A DNA stretch of 64,000 nucleotides from Mycolicibacterium sp. lyk4-40-TYG-92 (GCF_030209435.1 NZ_JARVRX010000002.1:124001-188000), one strand, 5' to 3'; shown: positions 8,041-17,961, counted from the first letter of the stretch. Notes: a model not told the origin generated them from the sequence alone. Translations and numbers: made by a program.

Positions 8041-9555
8041 ATGAGCAGTGAAGACACCTACGACGTCGCCGTCATCGGGTATGGCCCCACGGGCGCCACG
8101 GCGGCCAACCTGCTGGGCCAACTCGGCCTGAAGGTCCTCGTGATCGAACGTGACCCGGACATCTACAGCCGGGCGCGGGCGATCTCGACCGACGAGGAAG
8201 TGCTGCGGGTCTGGCAGTCGGTGGGCCTGGCCGAGCGGCTCCAGCGCGACATGTTGCCGGACCGTCCGGTCGCGTTCGTCGACGCCGACGGGCGCCCGTT
8301 CATCGAAACCGTGATCTACGGCCGGGGCTGCGGCCATCCGTCGCAGCAGTTCCTGTACCAGCCGGCGGTCGACTCGGTGCTCCGCGAAGGGGTCGCGCGC
8401 TTCGACAACGTCGAGGTGCTGCTCGAACACGAATGCCTGCGGGTGACCAACCGGGCCGACGACGTCGAGCTGCTGCTCGCGGACCTGCGCGCCGACACAT
8501 TCAAGCGGATGACGGCCCGTTACGTCATCGCCTCGGACGGTGGCTCGTCGGCGACCCGCGGCGTGCTCGGCATCGGGTACAGCGGCCGCACCTATGCCGA
8601 GCGCTGGGTCGTCATCGACACCAAGGTGCTCAAGGAATGGGATGCCCACGACCGCTTACGGTTTCACTGCAACCCCGCGCGACCGACCGTCGACTGTCCG
8701 ACCCCGCTGGGTCATCACCGGTGGGAGTACCCCGCGAGGGGATGCGAGGACGAGAAGCACCTCACCAGCGACGAGGCGGTCTGGAAAGTGTTGCGGGAGC
8801 AGGGCGTCACACCCGATCACGTCGAAATACTGCGTGCCGTTGTCTACAGCCACCATGTGCGGGTAGCCGACCGCTGGCGCGTCGGCCGGGTGTTCCTGGC
8901 CGGCGATGCCGCGCATGCGATGCCGCCGTGGATCGGACAGGGCATGTCCGCCGGTGTCCGCGATGCCGCCAATCTCTGCTGGAAACTCGCCGCGGTGCTG
9001 CGCGGCCAAGCGCCCGACACGCTGCTGGATTCGTATGCCGCAGAACGCAAACCGCACGTCACAGAGGTCACCCGCCGCGCGGTGCTGGTGGGGCGGATCA
9101 TCACCGAGCGGCGGCCCTGGCTGGCCGCCATCCGCAACCACGTCGTGCGGGCGCTGACCCGGATTCCCGGCGCCAATGCCGCGGGTCAGAAGTTCTGGTG
9201 GATTCCTGACGCTCGCTACGATGACGGCTTCTTCGCGGCAGCGCATCTGGCAGTGGGCTGGCAGATTCCGCAACCCACAGTGGACGGTGTGCCGCTCGAC
9301 GATCTGCTCGGTGGGCGCTGGACCGTGCTGCATACCGGACCCGCCCCGATCGGGGTGGCGGCCTGGACCGCGGCCGGCGCGTCGACCCTGCAGATCACCG
9401 AACCGAGCCTGGTGCGGTGGCTGCGCGACCGCAAGGCCGATGCCATCGTGCTGCGGCCCGACGGATTCGTCTACGCCGCAACCTCATCCGGGCAGCGACT
9501 TCCGGCCCCGCCTGCCGGACTGAACCTCACCACCTTGACAGGAGCATCCGCATGA
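8041..9555 (+). CDS. FAD-dependent aromatic hydroxylase (MhpA-like)
   Basis: Class A flavoprotein monooxygenase of 504 residues, of the group that hydroxylates phenolic rings with NAD(P)H and O2. It shows the FAD-binding GYGPTGATAAN at residues 13-23, an internal ASDGGSSATR motif, and the second FAD motif FLAGDAAHAMPPWIGQG followed by RDAANLCWKLAAVL. The ATG at 8041 follows a good ribosome binding site (ggagg at 8031); an upstream in-frame TTG at 8011 would overlap the operator repeat. It is first in a tightly coupled operon with a C-C hydrolase and extradiol dioxygenase, so it probably makes the catechol that the dioxygenase opens. Confidence 0.9.
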   Translation: MSSEDTYDVAVIGYGPTGATAANLLGQLGLKVLVIERDPDIYSRARAISTDEEVLRVWQSVGLAERLQRDMLPDRPVAFVDADGRPFIETVIYGRGCGHPSQQFLYQPAVDSVLREGVARFDNVEVLLEHECLRVTNRADDVELLLADLRADTFKRMTARYVIASDGGSSATRGVLGIGYSGRTYAERWVVIDTKVLKEWDAHDRLRFHCNPARPTVDCPTPLGHHRWEYPARGCEDEKHLTSDEAVWKVLREQGVTPDHVEILRAVVYSHHVRVADRWRVGRVFLAGDAAHAMPPWIGQGMSAGVRDAANLCWKLAAVLRGQAPDTLLDSYAAERKPHVTEVTRRAVLVGRIITERRPWLAAIRNHVVRALTRIPGANAAGQKFWWIPDARYDDGFFAAAHLAVGWQIPQPTVDGVPLDDLLGGRWTVLHTGPAPIGVAAWTAAGASTLQITEPSLVRWLRDRKADAIVLRPDGFVYAATSSGQRLPAPPAGLNLTTLTGASA

Positions 9556-10421
9556 CCACCACACTCACCGAGCACACCGTCACCGTCGGCGGCCGGCAGA
9601 TCTTTGTCGCCGAGGCGGGTTCGGGCCCCGCAGTGATGTTGCTGCACGGTGGCGGCCCCGGCGCCTCCGGCGTGACCAACTACTCCCGCAACATCGATGC
9701 CCTCGCCAGGCACTACCGCGTCCTCGTCCCAGATATGCCCGGCTACGGGCGTTCGTCAAAGGGTATCGACAAGTCTGATCCCTTCGGCTGCCTGGCGGAC
9801 GCCATGCGGGGATTGCTCGACGAATTGAGCATCAGCACGGCAGATCTGATCGGCAACTCGTACGGCGGAGCCGCGGCGCTGCGCTTCGCGCTGGATACCC
9901 CGGGCCGGGTCGGCAAGCTGGTGCTGATGGGGCCCGGCGGTATCGGCACCACGCGCGGCCTGCCGACCGCCGGTCTAAACAGTCTGCTGGCGTACTACGG
10001 CGGCAGCGGTCCCAGCCGTGAGAAGCTGGCCGAGTTCATTCGTAATTACCTCGTCTACGAAGGTGATTCGGTGCCCGATGAGTTGATCGATCTGCGCTAT
10101 GCCGCATCGATCGACCCCGAGGTGGTGGCCGACCCGCCGCTGAGTCGCCCGTCGGGCCTGTTCGCCCTCCGGACGCTGTGGCGCATGGACCTGACGCGTG
10201 ACTCGCGGCTGCCCTCGCTGCAGACGCCGACCCTGATCCTGTGGGGGCGCGATGACAAAGTGAACCGGCCGTCGGGCGGACCGATGCTGCAGAACATCAT
10301 GCCCAACGCCGAACTGGTCATCACGAGCCGCACGGGACACTGGATGCAGTGGGAACGCGCCGACCTCTTCAATCAACTGGTCGACGAATTCCTCTCGGAC
10401 AATTCGGTATTCCGGCCGTGA
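9552..10421 (+). CDS. Meta-cleavage product C-C hydrolase (HsaD/MhpC/BphD type)
   Basis: Alpha/beta hydrolase of 289 residues. The oxyanion-hole motif LLHGGGPGASG is typical of meta-cleavage product hydrolases. The catalytic triad reads Ser103 (GNSYGG), Asp234 (GRDDKVN) and His263 (GHWMQWE). These enzymes split vinylogous 1,5-diketones from extradiol ring opening into a hydroxypentadienoate and an acid. The ATG overlaps the monooxygenase stop (ATGA) and its stop overlaps the dioxygenase start (GTGA), giving translational coupling across the operon. Confidence 0.9.
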   Translation: MTTTLTEHTVTVGGRQIFVAEAGSGPAVMLLHGGGPGASGVTNYSRNIDALARHYRVLVPDMPGYGRSSKGIDKSDPFGCLADAMRGLLDELSISTADLIGNSYGGAAALRFALDTPGRVGKLVLMGPGGIGTTRGLPTAGLNSLLAYYGGSGPSREKLAEFIRNYLVYEGDSVPDELIDLRYAASIDPEVVADPPLSRPSGLFALRTLWRMDLTRDSRLPSLQTPTLILWGRDDKVNRPSGGPMLQNIMPNAELVITSRTGHWMQWERADLFNQLVDEFLSDNSVFRP

Positions 10422-11401
10422 GCGTCTTCGGCAAGGTGTCGCTCGGCTATCTGGTGGTCGAGTCGGAACGGTTCGCCGACTGGCGCCGGTTCGGGCGCGA
10501 CGCGATCGGCATGCACCTCGACGACCTCGACGCCGATGCCCTGCGCTTCCGGCTGGACGAACAACAATGCCGGTTCCTACTGCGGCGCGGACCGGCCGAG
10601 GACGTCACCACGCTGGGCTGGCGGGTCGACGACCACGAAACATTCGACGAGATCGTCGGCCGGGTGCACCGGTGCGGTGTGCCCGTCACCGCCGGCACCG
10701 ACGAGGAGGCCGCGCTGCGCGGGGTCGAGCGCCTGGTACGCATTCCCGGTCCCAACGGGCTGGCGCAGGAGCTGTACACCCGGGCGCACATCGACGGACA
10801 ATTATCTGTGGCTGGAAAGGGCTTCGTCACGGGCGAGTTCGGACTCGGGCACGTCGCTGTCACCAGCACCAGGCCGCATCAGATGCGCGGTTACTACAAC
10901 ACGTTGTTCGACGCCCGGCTCAGCGACTTCATCGACGAAACCATGAGCGGGGTCAAGGTGAAGATCCGGTTCCTGCGCGTCAACAGACGCCACCACTCGG
11001 TGGCCATCGCGGCGGTGAATCGGCTGCCCATCAACCCGATTCGGACCCGCGTGCAACACCTCAACATTCAGGTCGCCGAATTGGACGACCTGACCGACAG
11101 CTACCAGCGCGTGCGGGCACTGGGTTTCGGCATGGCCCTGGGAGTCGGTCAGCACACCAACGACAGGGAGCTGTCGTTCTATGCCGTGACGCCCTCAGGT
11201 TTCGAATGGGAAGTGGGGTGGAATCCGCTGGTTGTCGACGAATCGACCTGGAAGCCAACGACGCACCAGGGCATCAGCATCTGGGGTCACGAGATGCAGG
11301 CCGGCGTCGACAGGCTCGAACAGTTCACCACGGCAGTCAGGTCATTACTGCACCGCGAAGACACCGTTCCCGCGCTGGCAGGCGCCGGAATTCTCGACTG
11401 A
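10418..11401 (+). CDS. Extradiol ring-cleavage dioxygenase (type I)
   Basis: Vicinal-oxygen-chelate extradiol dioxygenase of 327 residues with the usual two-domain layout. The non-haem iron triad is intact: His145 (LGHVAVTS), His214 (VQHLNIQV) and Glu265 (FEWEVGW). The family opens a catechol next to its hydroxyl pair. The GTG start overlaps the hydrolase stop. The sequence is not close enough to HsaC or BphC for me to name the catechol. Together with the monooxygenase and hydrolase it forms a complete hydroxylation, meta-cleavage and hydrolysis set. Confidence 0.88.
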   Translation: MSVFGKVSLGYLVVESERFADWRRFGRDAIGMHLDDLDADALRFRLDEQQCRFLLRRGPAEDVTTLGWRVDDHETFDEIVGRVHRCGVPVTAGTDEEAALRGVERLVRIPGPNGLAQELYTRAHIDGQLSVAGKGFVTGEFGLGHVAVTSTRPHQMRGYYNTLFDARLSDFIDETMSGVKVKIRFLRVNRRHHSVAIAAVNRLPINPIRTRVQHLNIQVAELDDLTDSYQRVRALGFGMALGVGQHTNDRELSFYAVTPSGFEWEVGWNPLVVDESTWKPTTHQGISIWGHEMQAGVDRLEQFTTAVRSLLHREDTVPALAGAGILD

Positions 11402-11420
11402 CTCACCGAAGGAGACCATC

Positions 11421-12449
11421 ATGAACCGTATCGATACCCACCACCACATGATCCCGCCGGAGTACCGAAAGGTGTTGGACAAGGCCGGCATTGCCGACGC
11501 CGGCGGCCGGGCGGTGCCGGACTGGACCGCCGACGCGTCCTTGGACGCGATGGCCAAACTCGGTGTCGCCACCGCGATTCTGTCGGTCTCTGCTCCGGGC
11601 ACAACCATGTTCCCGGCCGCTGCTGACGCGGCGGCATTGGCCCGTGACCTCAACGACTACAGCGCGGAACTTGTTGCAGCTCAATCGGACCGGTTCGGGT
11701 TCTTCGCCACCCTGCCGATGCCGCATCTGGACCATGCGGTCACCGAGGCCGTGCGCGCACTCGACGAACTAGGTGCCGACGGCGTCTTTCTGCTCGCCAA
11801 CAGCGCGGGGACCTACGTCGGTGCGCAGGGGCAGGACGCGTTGTTCGCGGAGCTCGACAAGCGTTCGGCCGTGGTGTTCATCCACCCCGCCGAGCTCCCG
11901 GGGCCCACTATCGACGGCGTGCTACCGTTCGCCGTCGACTTCCTGCTGGACACCAGCCGGGCGGCGTACCTACTGGTGCGCAACGGCATTCGGCGGCGCT
12001 ATCCGAATATCCGGTTCATCCTCAGCCATGCCGGTGGCTTTGTCCCGTATGCGTCCTACCGCATGGCCATGGGCATCACCAGTGATGTCGGCGGCAGCCC
12101 GGCCGATCACCTCGACGACTTCGCGAGCTTCTACTTCGACACCGCGCTGTCGTCGACGCCCGCCGCGTTGCCGTCGCTGCTGGCCTTCGCCAAACCTGGT
12201 CACGTGACGTTCGGGTCGGATTTCCCGTTCGCGCCGGTCGAGGTGAGCCAGCTGTACGCGGCAGGGCTGGAGACGTACGGAGGATTGGACGACGCTGGGC
12301 GGCGCGAGATCGACCGCACCAATGCGCTGGCACTGTTTCCACGCCTCGGCACCGCACCGGCTCCGGTCGCGACGTCGGTGGTCGAGCAGGCGCAGCACGC
12401 CGCGAGCCGCGCGGTGATGCGGGGTGTCACCCGGTTGCTGGCGCGGTAG
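11421..12449 (+). CDS. ACMSD-like amidohydrolase
   Basis: Amidohydrolase-2 family protein of 342 residues, related to aminocarboxymuconate-semialdehyde decarboxylase and other metal-dependent decarboxylases or hydrolases. DTHHHMIP at the N-terminus holds the HxH metal pair (His7, His9); further likely ligands are in FIHPAELPG, LSHAGG and FGSDFPF. A clear ribosome binding site (gaaggag) precedes the ATG, 19 bases after the dioxygenase. Such enzymes often decarboxylate ring-cleavage products, so this one may act after the dioxygenase or on a carboxylated substrate (inference). Confidence 0.86.
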   Translation: MNRIDTHHHMIPPEYRKVLDKAGIADAGGRAVPDWTADASLDAMAKLGVATAILSVSAPGTTMFPAAADAAALARDLNDYSAELVAAQSDRFGFFATLPMPHLDHAVTEAVRALDELGADGVFLLANSAGTYVGAQGQDALFAELDKRSAVVFIHPAELPGPTIDGVLPFAVDFLLDTSRAAYLLVRNGIRRRYPNIRFILSHAGGFVPYASYRMAMGITSDVGGSPADHLDDFASFYFDTALSSTPAALPSLLAFAKPGHVTFGSDFPFAPVEVSQLYAAGLETYGGLDDAGRREIDRTNALALFPRLGTAPAPVATSVVEQAQHAASRAVMRGVTRLLAR

Positions 12450-12502
12450 GCCGCCGCCTGGCGCCGGCGAACCTGGCTGTGCATGCACTTCGGCCTGGGG
12501 TC

Positions 12503-12544
12503 GTCATCATGCGCTGACATCGTCAACGCATGATGACAATGTCA
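12503..12544. repeat. Nested inverted repeats between convergent genes
   Basis: GTCATCATGCG at 12503-12513 and its reverse complement at 12527-12537 form a perfect 11-bp stem with a 13-base loop. The loop contains TGACATCGTCA (12515-12525), and TGACAATGTCA follows at 12534-12544, both TGAC-N3-GTCA palindromes. It sits in a 220-base gap between the convergent amidohydrolase and acyl-CoA dehydrogenase genes. A bidirectional terminator is the simplest reading, although no T-tract follows on either strand. Confidence 0.5.
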
Positions 12545-12669
12545 TCCGATGCTGACGGGTCTGAATCGCAAGTGCTGCAGGAGAGCTCGACACGCCGAAG
12601 CGATGCGATCAGGCAGCGGTCAGCGTGTCGGTGAACAGCACGGCGAGCATGACCGCGGCGGTCGGCCGG

Positions 12670-13971
12670 CTAAAGGTTTCCGACTTCGAGTTCGAGATAC
12701 TCCGCGAACTTCGCCTGTGCCGCTTCACGTTTGCCGGGTAGCCACTCGGTCGGCCACAGCTCGTCGGTACCGCTGTAGTCCCGCAGCACCTGCTTGGCGA
12801 CCGTGACCTTGTGGACCTCGGTCGGTCCGTCGGCCAGCCCCATCACGGCGGCGCCGGCGACCATGCCGAGGAACGGCACCTCATTGGTGACACCGAGGGC
12901 GCCGTGCACTTGCATTGCGCGCCAGGCGATGTCGTGCAACACCGTCGGCATCACCACCTTGACGGCGGCGATGTCCTTGCGGACCAACTTGTAGTCGTTG
13001 TACTTGTCGATCTTCCACGCCGTGTGCAGCACGAACAGCCGGAACTGCTGCAGCTGCGCCCACGAGTCGGCGATGTAGCCCTGCACGGCCTGCTTGTCGG
13101 CGAGCAGGCTGCCGGCGGTGTGCCGGGACAGCGCGCGCTCGCACATCATGTCGAGGGCTTTCTGGGCCAGTCCGATGGTGCGCATCGCGTGGTGGATCCG
13201 GCCGCCGCCCAGGCGTGTCTGCGCGATGACGAACGCCTGCCCCTCGCCGCCGAGGACGGCCGAATTCGGCACGCGCACATTGTCGTAATGGATCAGGGCG
13301 TGCGAGCCGTGGCCGTCGGCTTCCCCGTAGATCGCCGAGTTGCGGATGATGTTGACGCCCGGCGTGTTGGTCGGCACCAGGAACATCGACATCCCCTGGT
13401 AGGGACTGACGTCGGGGTTGGTCACCACCATGACGATCAGGAACGTGGACGTCGATGCGTTGGACGAGAAGAACTTGTAGCCGTTGATCACCCAGTCGTC
13501 GCCGTCGCGGACCGCGGAGGTCGTGAACTGCGTGGGATCGGCGCCGCCCTGCGGCTCGGTCATCGAGTAGCAGGAGAAGACCTCGCCGTTGAGCAGCGGC
13601 CGCAGGTACTGCTCTTTCTGCTCCGGGGTGCCGTAGTGCGCGATGATCTCCGCATTACCGGTGTCGGGTGCCTGACAGCCGAAGATGATGGGCGCCCACT
13701 GCGACCGGCCCAGAATCTCGTTGAGCAACGCCAGCTTCAGCTGCCCGTAGCCCCGCCCGCCGAGTTCGGGGCCGAGGTGCGTGGCCCACAAGCCTTTTGC
13801 GCGCACCTGCTCCTTCAGCGGATCGACGACGCGGCGCCGCGTCTCGTCGAGCGCGGTGTACTGCAGGTGCGGCCAGATGAGGTCGAGCGGCTCGACCTCG
13901 TCGCGCACGAAGGCGTCGGCCCAGTCGAGGAGTTCCTGGAACTCCGGATCGGTCTCGAAATCCCAAGCCAT
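12670..13971 (-). CDS. Acyl-CoA dehydrogenase (FadE family)
   Basis: FAD-dependent acyl-CoA dehydrogenase of 433 residues, introducing the alpha-beta double bond in an acyl-CoA. Recognisable parts are the substrate/FAD motif SCYSMTEPQGGADPTQF, the KFFSSNAST stretch and the C-terminal helical domain with RAMQVHGALGVTNEVP. GGAGG on the minus strand is a strong ribosome binding site for the ATG at 13971. The gene is monocistronic and convergent with the aromatic cluster. A palindrome 29 bases upstream of the start is a candidate operator. Substrate unknown. Confidence 0.92.
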   Translation of the reverse strand: MAWDFETDPEFQELLDWADAFVRDEVEPLDLIWPHLQYTALDETRRRVVDPLKEQVRAKGLWATHLGPELGGRGYGQLKLALLNEILGRSQWAPIIFGCQAPDTGNAEIIAHYGTPEQKEQYLRPLLNGEVFSCYSMTEPQGGADPTQFTTSAVRDGDDWVINGYKFFSSNASTSTFLIVMVVTNPDVSPYQGMSMFLVPTNTPGVNIIRNSAIYGEADGHGSHALIHYDNVRVPNSAVLGGEGQAFVIAQTRLGGGRIHHAMRTIGLAQKALDMMCERALSRHTAGSLLADKQAVQGYIADSWAQLQQFRLFVLHTAWKIDKYNDYKLVRKDIAAVKVVMPTVLHDIAWRAMQVHGALGVTNEVPFLGMVAGAAVMGLADGPTEVHKVTVAKQVLRDYSGTDELWPTEWLPGKREAAQAKFAEYLELEVGNL

Positions 13972-13999
13972 GCGGCCTCCTTCAGTTGAACCCCGCCGC

Positions 14000-14017
14000 C
14001 AGACGAACACCCGTCTG
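14000..14017. promoter_or_regulatory. Inverted repeat CAGACG-N6-CGTCTG upstream of fadE
   Basis: A perfect 6-bp inverted repeat with a 6-base spacer lies in the 90-base gap upstream of the acyl-CoA dehydrogenase gene, where a TetR-type repressor would act. Its core resembles the CAGAC/GTCTG halves of the palindrome at 18628-18641. Short enough that chance cannot be excluded. Confidence 0.4.
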
Positions 14018-14061
14018 TCGTTTGTAACGCACCAGCAAGGGTTTGGGAATGGCTAGCGCGG

Positions 14062-14680
14062 CTAATCGACCGACAGCGAGTAGGTGTTGCCGAGGTTGTC
14101 CTGCGTGACGTGAGCGTCCTCGGTGGTGGTGTCGATGCTCAGCGGGCTGCTCAGTGTCGACGTCCGAAAACTCCAGCCGTCCGGCAGCTGCAGCCGCTCA
14201 CCCAGCGTCGGCAGGTCCGCCAGCGACAGCGTCGGGTCGACCGTCTGGCTCCAGGACTGCATGACCCACCGCTGCCCGTGCGGGTCGACCAGTTCGAAGA
14301 CCGGCCGCCCGGCGCCGAACACGAACACCGTGCGGCGGTTGACCTTGTTCACGCTGTAGGGCGCGGGGGTTCATCGACGACAGTTCCACCGTCGCCTGCT
14401 GCCGCATCTCGATGCCGCCGAACGTCTTCTTCTCGCCGACGTCCTCGCGGGTTTTCACGATCTCGCTCATCAGCCAGTAGCGCGGGCCGTTGAGCAAAGC
14501 GGCCGTGACGCCGTTCTCGGCCGCGAGGGCCTGCGGCTCGAGCGCAGCCCAGGCATCGAGCGGGCAGTCGTTCAGCGGGAAGGTGTTGAACACCGCGACC
14601 CGCGGGCCCGTCGGCGTCTGCGAGACCAGCAGGACCTCGCCGTAGCGCTTGCCGAAGGTGTCGGCCGGAGAATTGTCCAT
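14062..14680 (-). pseudogene. Hypothetical protein gene broken by a +1 frameshift in a G5 run
   Basis: Two overlapping minus-strand frames together form one protein of about 205 residues. The first runs from the ATG at 14680 (MDNSPADTFGKRYGEVLLVS) to MNPRA. The second continues VNKVNRRTVFVFGAG through to the stop at 14062. Reading four instead of five G at 14365-14369 joins them smoothly as MNPAPYSVNKVNRR. The product would be soluble, with repeated short acidic and hydrophobic stretches and a DPHGQRWVMQSWSQ segment; I do not recognise the function. Either a sequencing error in a homopolymer or a recent inactivation. It is divergent from the MmpL gene. Confidence 0.75.
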
Positions 14681-14687
14681 CCCGTCA

Positions 14688-14693
14688 ACGCTA
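14688..14693 (-). promoter_or_regulatory. TANNNT -10 box, leaderless start for the frameshifted gene
   Basis: TAGCGT on the minus strand ends 7 bases before the ATG at 14680, with no ribosome binding site between. This is the usual spacing for a mycobacterial leaderless transcript and supports that start. Confidence 0.5.
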
Positions 14694-14874
14694 CGGTCCG
14701 AAAGGGGCGTAAAGCCCCCGATTTGTCCCATTTCGCGGGAGGTAGAGGGCATTTTGCGTGGTTGGTATGGCTAAAAGTTTGGTGGGCTAGGTATATTTCG
14801 CCCGACAGTGAATGTGTAACGCCGCCGAGCTCCATCTCCATGGACCTACCGGGCCTGATGGAAGGGTGCCCCGA

Positions 14875-17724
14875 GTGAGTGCCACCAACACCGAGCGATC
14901 CAAGATCGGTCACCTGATCTGGGTGCTCGCGGTACCCATCGTGATCGGCTGGTTCGCGGTCAACGTCGCCACGAACACGCTGGTCCCGCCGCTGGAGAAG
15001 GTCGGTGAAGCGCACACCGTCGGGCTCAGCGCCAAGGACGGCCCGGCGATGATCGCGATGAAGCAGATCGGTGCGAACTTCCAGGAGTTCGACTCCGACA
15101 GCAACGCGATGATCGTCCTCGAGGGCGACCAACCGCTCGGTGCCGAGGCACACCATTACTACGACGGCCTCGTCGCGAAACTGACGGCCAACACCGCGCA
15201 CGTCGAGCATGTCGCGGACTTCTGGAGTGACCCGCTCACCGCCGTCGGCTCACAGAGCGCCGACGGCAAGGCCGCATACGTCCAGGTCTACCTCCATGGC
15301 AACCAGGGGGAGACGAAGGCCAACGACTCGGTCGCCTCGGTCCGGCAGATCGTCGCCGACTCCAAGCCGCCGGCCGGCCTCCATGTGTACGTCACCGGCG
15401 GCGCCCCGCTGGTGTCGGACCAGCACCACGCCGGCGACAAGAGCGTCACCAAAGTCACGATCATCACGCTGGTGGTGATCGCCGTGATGCTGCTGGTCGT
15501 CTACCGGTCGATCATGACGATGATCCTGACCCTGCTGATGGTGTTCCTCGAGCTCGGCGCCGCCCGCGGCGTCGTCGCGTTCCTGGCCGACGCCAACATC
15601 ATCGGTCTCTCGACGTTCGCGGTGAACCTGCTGACCCTGATGGTGATCGCCGCGGGCACCGACTACGCCATCTTCGCCATCGGCCGCTACCAGGAAGCGC
15701 GCGGCGACGGAGAAGACCGCGTGCAGTCCTACGACACGATGTTCCGCGGCACTGCGCACGTGGTGCTGGGCTCCGGTTTGACGATCGCCGGCGCCATGCT
15801 CTGCCTGAGCTTCACCCGGCTGCCGTACTTCCAGACCATGGGCGTGCCCTGCGCGATCGGCACCCTGGTCGCCGTCCTCGCAGCGCTGACGCTCGGGCCG
15901 GCCGTCATCAAGATCGGTAGCCGGTTCGGGCGCTTCGAGCCCAAGCGTGCGATCCAGTCCCGCGGCTGGCGTCGGGTCGGTGTCCTGGTCGTGCGCTGGC
16001 CCGGGCCGGTGCTCGTCGCGACGCTGGCGCTCGCCCTCGTCGGACTGGTGACGCTGCCGGGCTACAAGACGAACTACGACGCCCGCCGCTACGTGTCGGC
16101 CGACCTGACCGCCAACGTCGGATATGCCGCCGCGGAACGGCATTTCAGCGCATCGCGGATGAACCCCGAGCTGCTGATGGTGCAGAGCGACCACGACCTG
16201 CGGAACTCGGCCGACTTCCTGGTGATCAACAAGATCGCCCGGGCCATCGTGCACACCCCGGGCGTCGCGCGGGTGCAGACGATCACCCGGCCCGATGGAA
16301 AACCCATCAAGCACACGACGATTCCGTTCATCATGGGCATGCAGGCCGTCACGTCGAAGATGACGGAGAAGTACCAGCTGGACTCGATGGCCAACATGCT
16401 GCAGCAGGCCAACGACATGCAGGTCAGCATCGACACGATGACCAAGATGCAGGCCATCACCACGCAGATGGCGGCCACCACGCACGACATGTCGATGAAG
16501 ACGGCGAACATGGCGCTCGACGTCGCCGACTTGCGGGACCACATCTCCGATTTCGATGACTTCCTGCGGCCGATCCGGAATTACCTGTACTGGGAACCGC
16601 ACTGCTACGACATCCCCGTCTGCTTCTCCATGCGGTCGGTGTTCGACACCCTCGACGGCGTCGACCTCATGACCGACGACATCCAGACGCTCGTCCCGGA
16701 TCTGATGAAGATGGACAAGCTGACGGCCGAGATGGTCACGGTGATGCCGCCTCAGATCGAGGTCATGAAGAACATGAAGCAGTACATGCTGTCCATGTAC
16801 CAGACCCAGAAGGGTCAGGTGGATCAGCGCGCTGCTTCGTCGGACAACGCCGCGGCCATGGGTGAGGCATTCGACAACTCGCTGAACGACGAATCGTTCT
16901 ACCTGCCACCGGAAGCCTTCGACAACAAGGACTTCAAGCGCGGCATGAAGAACTTCATCTCGCCGGACGGCAAGTCGGTCCGCTTCATCATTCAGCACGA
17001 AGGCGACCCGGCGACGCCCGACGGCATCGCGCACGTCGACCCGATCAAGCAGGCCGCCAAAGAAGCCATCAAGGGCACCCCGCTGGAGGGTTCCAAGATC
17101 TACCTGGCCGGTACCGCCGCCACCTACAAGGACATGCACGACGGCGCGCAGTACGACCTGATGATCGCCGGAATCGCCGCGGTGTCACTGATTTTCATCA
17201 TCATGCTGCTCATCACGCGAAGCATGGTCGCGGCGGCCGTGATCGTCGGCACCGTGCTGCTGTCGCTGGGCGCGTCGTTCGGCATGTCAGTTCTGTTGTG
17301 GCAGCACCTCCTTGGCCTCGAGTTGCACTGGATGGTGCTGCCCATGTCGGTCATCCTGCTGCTTGCGGTGGGCTCCGACTACAACCTGCTGCTGGTGTCC
17401 CGCTTCAAGGAAGAGCTGCCGGGCGGCCTCAAGACCGGCATCATCCGCTCGATGGCGGGTACCGGATCGGTGGTCACCTCGGCGGGTCTGGTGTTCGCGG
17501 CCACCATGGCGTCGTTCGCCTTCAGTGACCTGAAGGTCATGGCGCAGGTCGGCACCACCATCGCCCTGGGTCTGCTGTTCGACACCCTGATAGTCCGGTC
17601 GTTCATGACCCCGGCCATCGCGGCGCTGCTGGGGCGGTGGTTCTGGTGGCCGAAGCGCGTCCGCCTGGAGGCCTCCGAGCGGCGGCTGGCGGCGATCGGG
17701 ATTCAGCCGGCGCCGGCCAAGTAG
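14875..17724 (+). CDS. MmpL-family RND transporter
   Basis: Large inner-membrane transporter of 949 residues (MMPL/RND). The layout is one N-terminal membrane helix ([17 protein letters not shown]), a periplasmic domain, a five-helix block (about residues 195-370), a second long periplasmic domain rich in Met, and a C-terminal five-helix block (about 765-925). MmpL proteins export lipids or siderophores using the proton motive force. GTG 14875 was chosen because GGAAGGG lies 8 bases before it; an ATG at 14812 is also in frame. No mmpS gene is adjacent. The Met- and Gln-rich stretch around [19 protein letters not shown] resembles coiled-coil MmpL loops. Cargo unknown. Confidence 0.93.
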   Translation: MSATNTERSKIGHLIWVLAVPIVIGWFAVNVATNTLVPPLEKVGEAHTVGLSAKDGPAMIAMKQIGANFQEFDSDSNAMIVLEGDQPLGAEAHHYYDGLVAKLTANTAHVEHVADFWSDPLTAVGSQSADGKAAYVQVYLHGNQGETKANDSVASVRQIVADSKPPAGLHVYVTGGAPLVSDQHHAGDKSVTKVTIITLVVIAVMLLVVYRSIMTMILTLLMVFLELGAARGVVAFLADANIIGLSTFAVNLLTLMVIAAGTDYAIFAIGRYQEARGDGEDRVQSYDTMFRGTAHVVLGSGLTIAGAMLCLSFTRLPYFQTMGVPCAIGTLVAVLAALTLGPAVIKIGSRFGRFEPKRAIQSRGWRRVGVLVVRWPGPVLVATLALALVGLVTLPGYKTNYDARRYVSADLTANVGYAAAERHFSASRMNPELLMVQSDHDLRNSADFLVINKIARAIVHTPGVARVQTITRPDGKPIKHTTIPFIMGMQAVTSKMTEKYQLDSMANMLQQANDMQVSIDTMTKMQAITTQMAATTHDMSMKTANMALDVADLRDHISDFDDFLRPIRNYLYWEPHCYDIPVCFSMRSVFDTLDGVDLMTDDIQTLVPDLMKMDKLTAEMVTVMPPQIEVMKNMKQYMLSMYQTQKGQVDQRAASSDNAAAMGEAFDNSLNDESFYLPPEAFDNKDFKRGMKNFISPDGKSVRFIIQHEGDPATPDGIAHVDPIKQAAKEAIKGTPLEGSKIYLAGTAATYKDMHDGAQYDLMIAGIAAVSLIFIIMLLITRSMVAAAVIVGTVLLSLGASFGMSVLLWQHLLGLELHWMVLPMSVILLLAVGSDYNLLLVSRFKEELPGGLKTGIIRSMAGTGSVVTSAGLVFAATMASFAFSDLKVMAQVGTTIALGLLFDTLIVRSFMTPAIAALLGRWFWWPKRVRLEASERRLAAIGIQPAPAK

Positions 17725-17961
17725 TTGTCCTCTCGCTGACGGGTGGCGGCGCGACTGCTTTGAGTCGAGCCTGGCCAGGGAAGTACGTGCTTTCAATCAG
17801 AACGCCCTCGCGGCCACCATGACTGAAGCCAGGTACGTTCTCAGGCCCTCAGAAGTCCCTGAGTTCTAACAACCACTGGCAGCTCACCCCGAGATTGAAC
17901 TCAGGTACTTCTCCCTCTCTCCGACCGCTGGCGCATGGCGACGAACGGACGGCTCGGACAT

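Noticed and set aside
12572..12669. Possible gene remnant (LAVLFTDTLTAA-like peptide, minus strand) after fadE
   Set aside because: Only 13 codons before a stop, with no start or ribosome binding site.
15250..17139. A 629-codon minus-strand frame opposite the MmpL gene
   Set aside because: Low-complexity His/Asp/Val/Gly composition typical of the antisense of a GC-rich gene.
17725..17961. Short GGTAC and CTCAGG repeats between the MmpL and tetR genes
   Set aside because: Repeats are 5-6 bases, irregularly spaced and not symmetrical; no terminator or operator could be supported.
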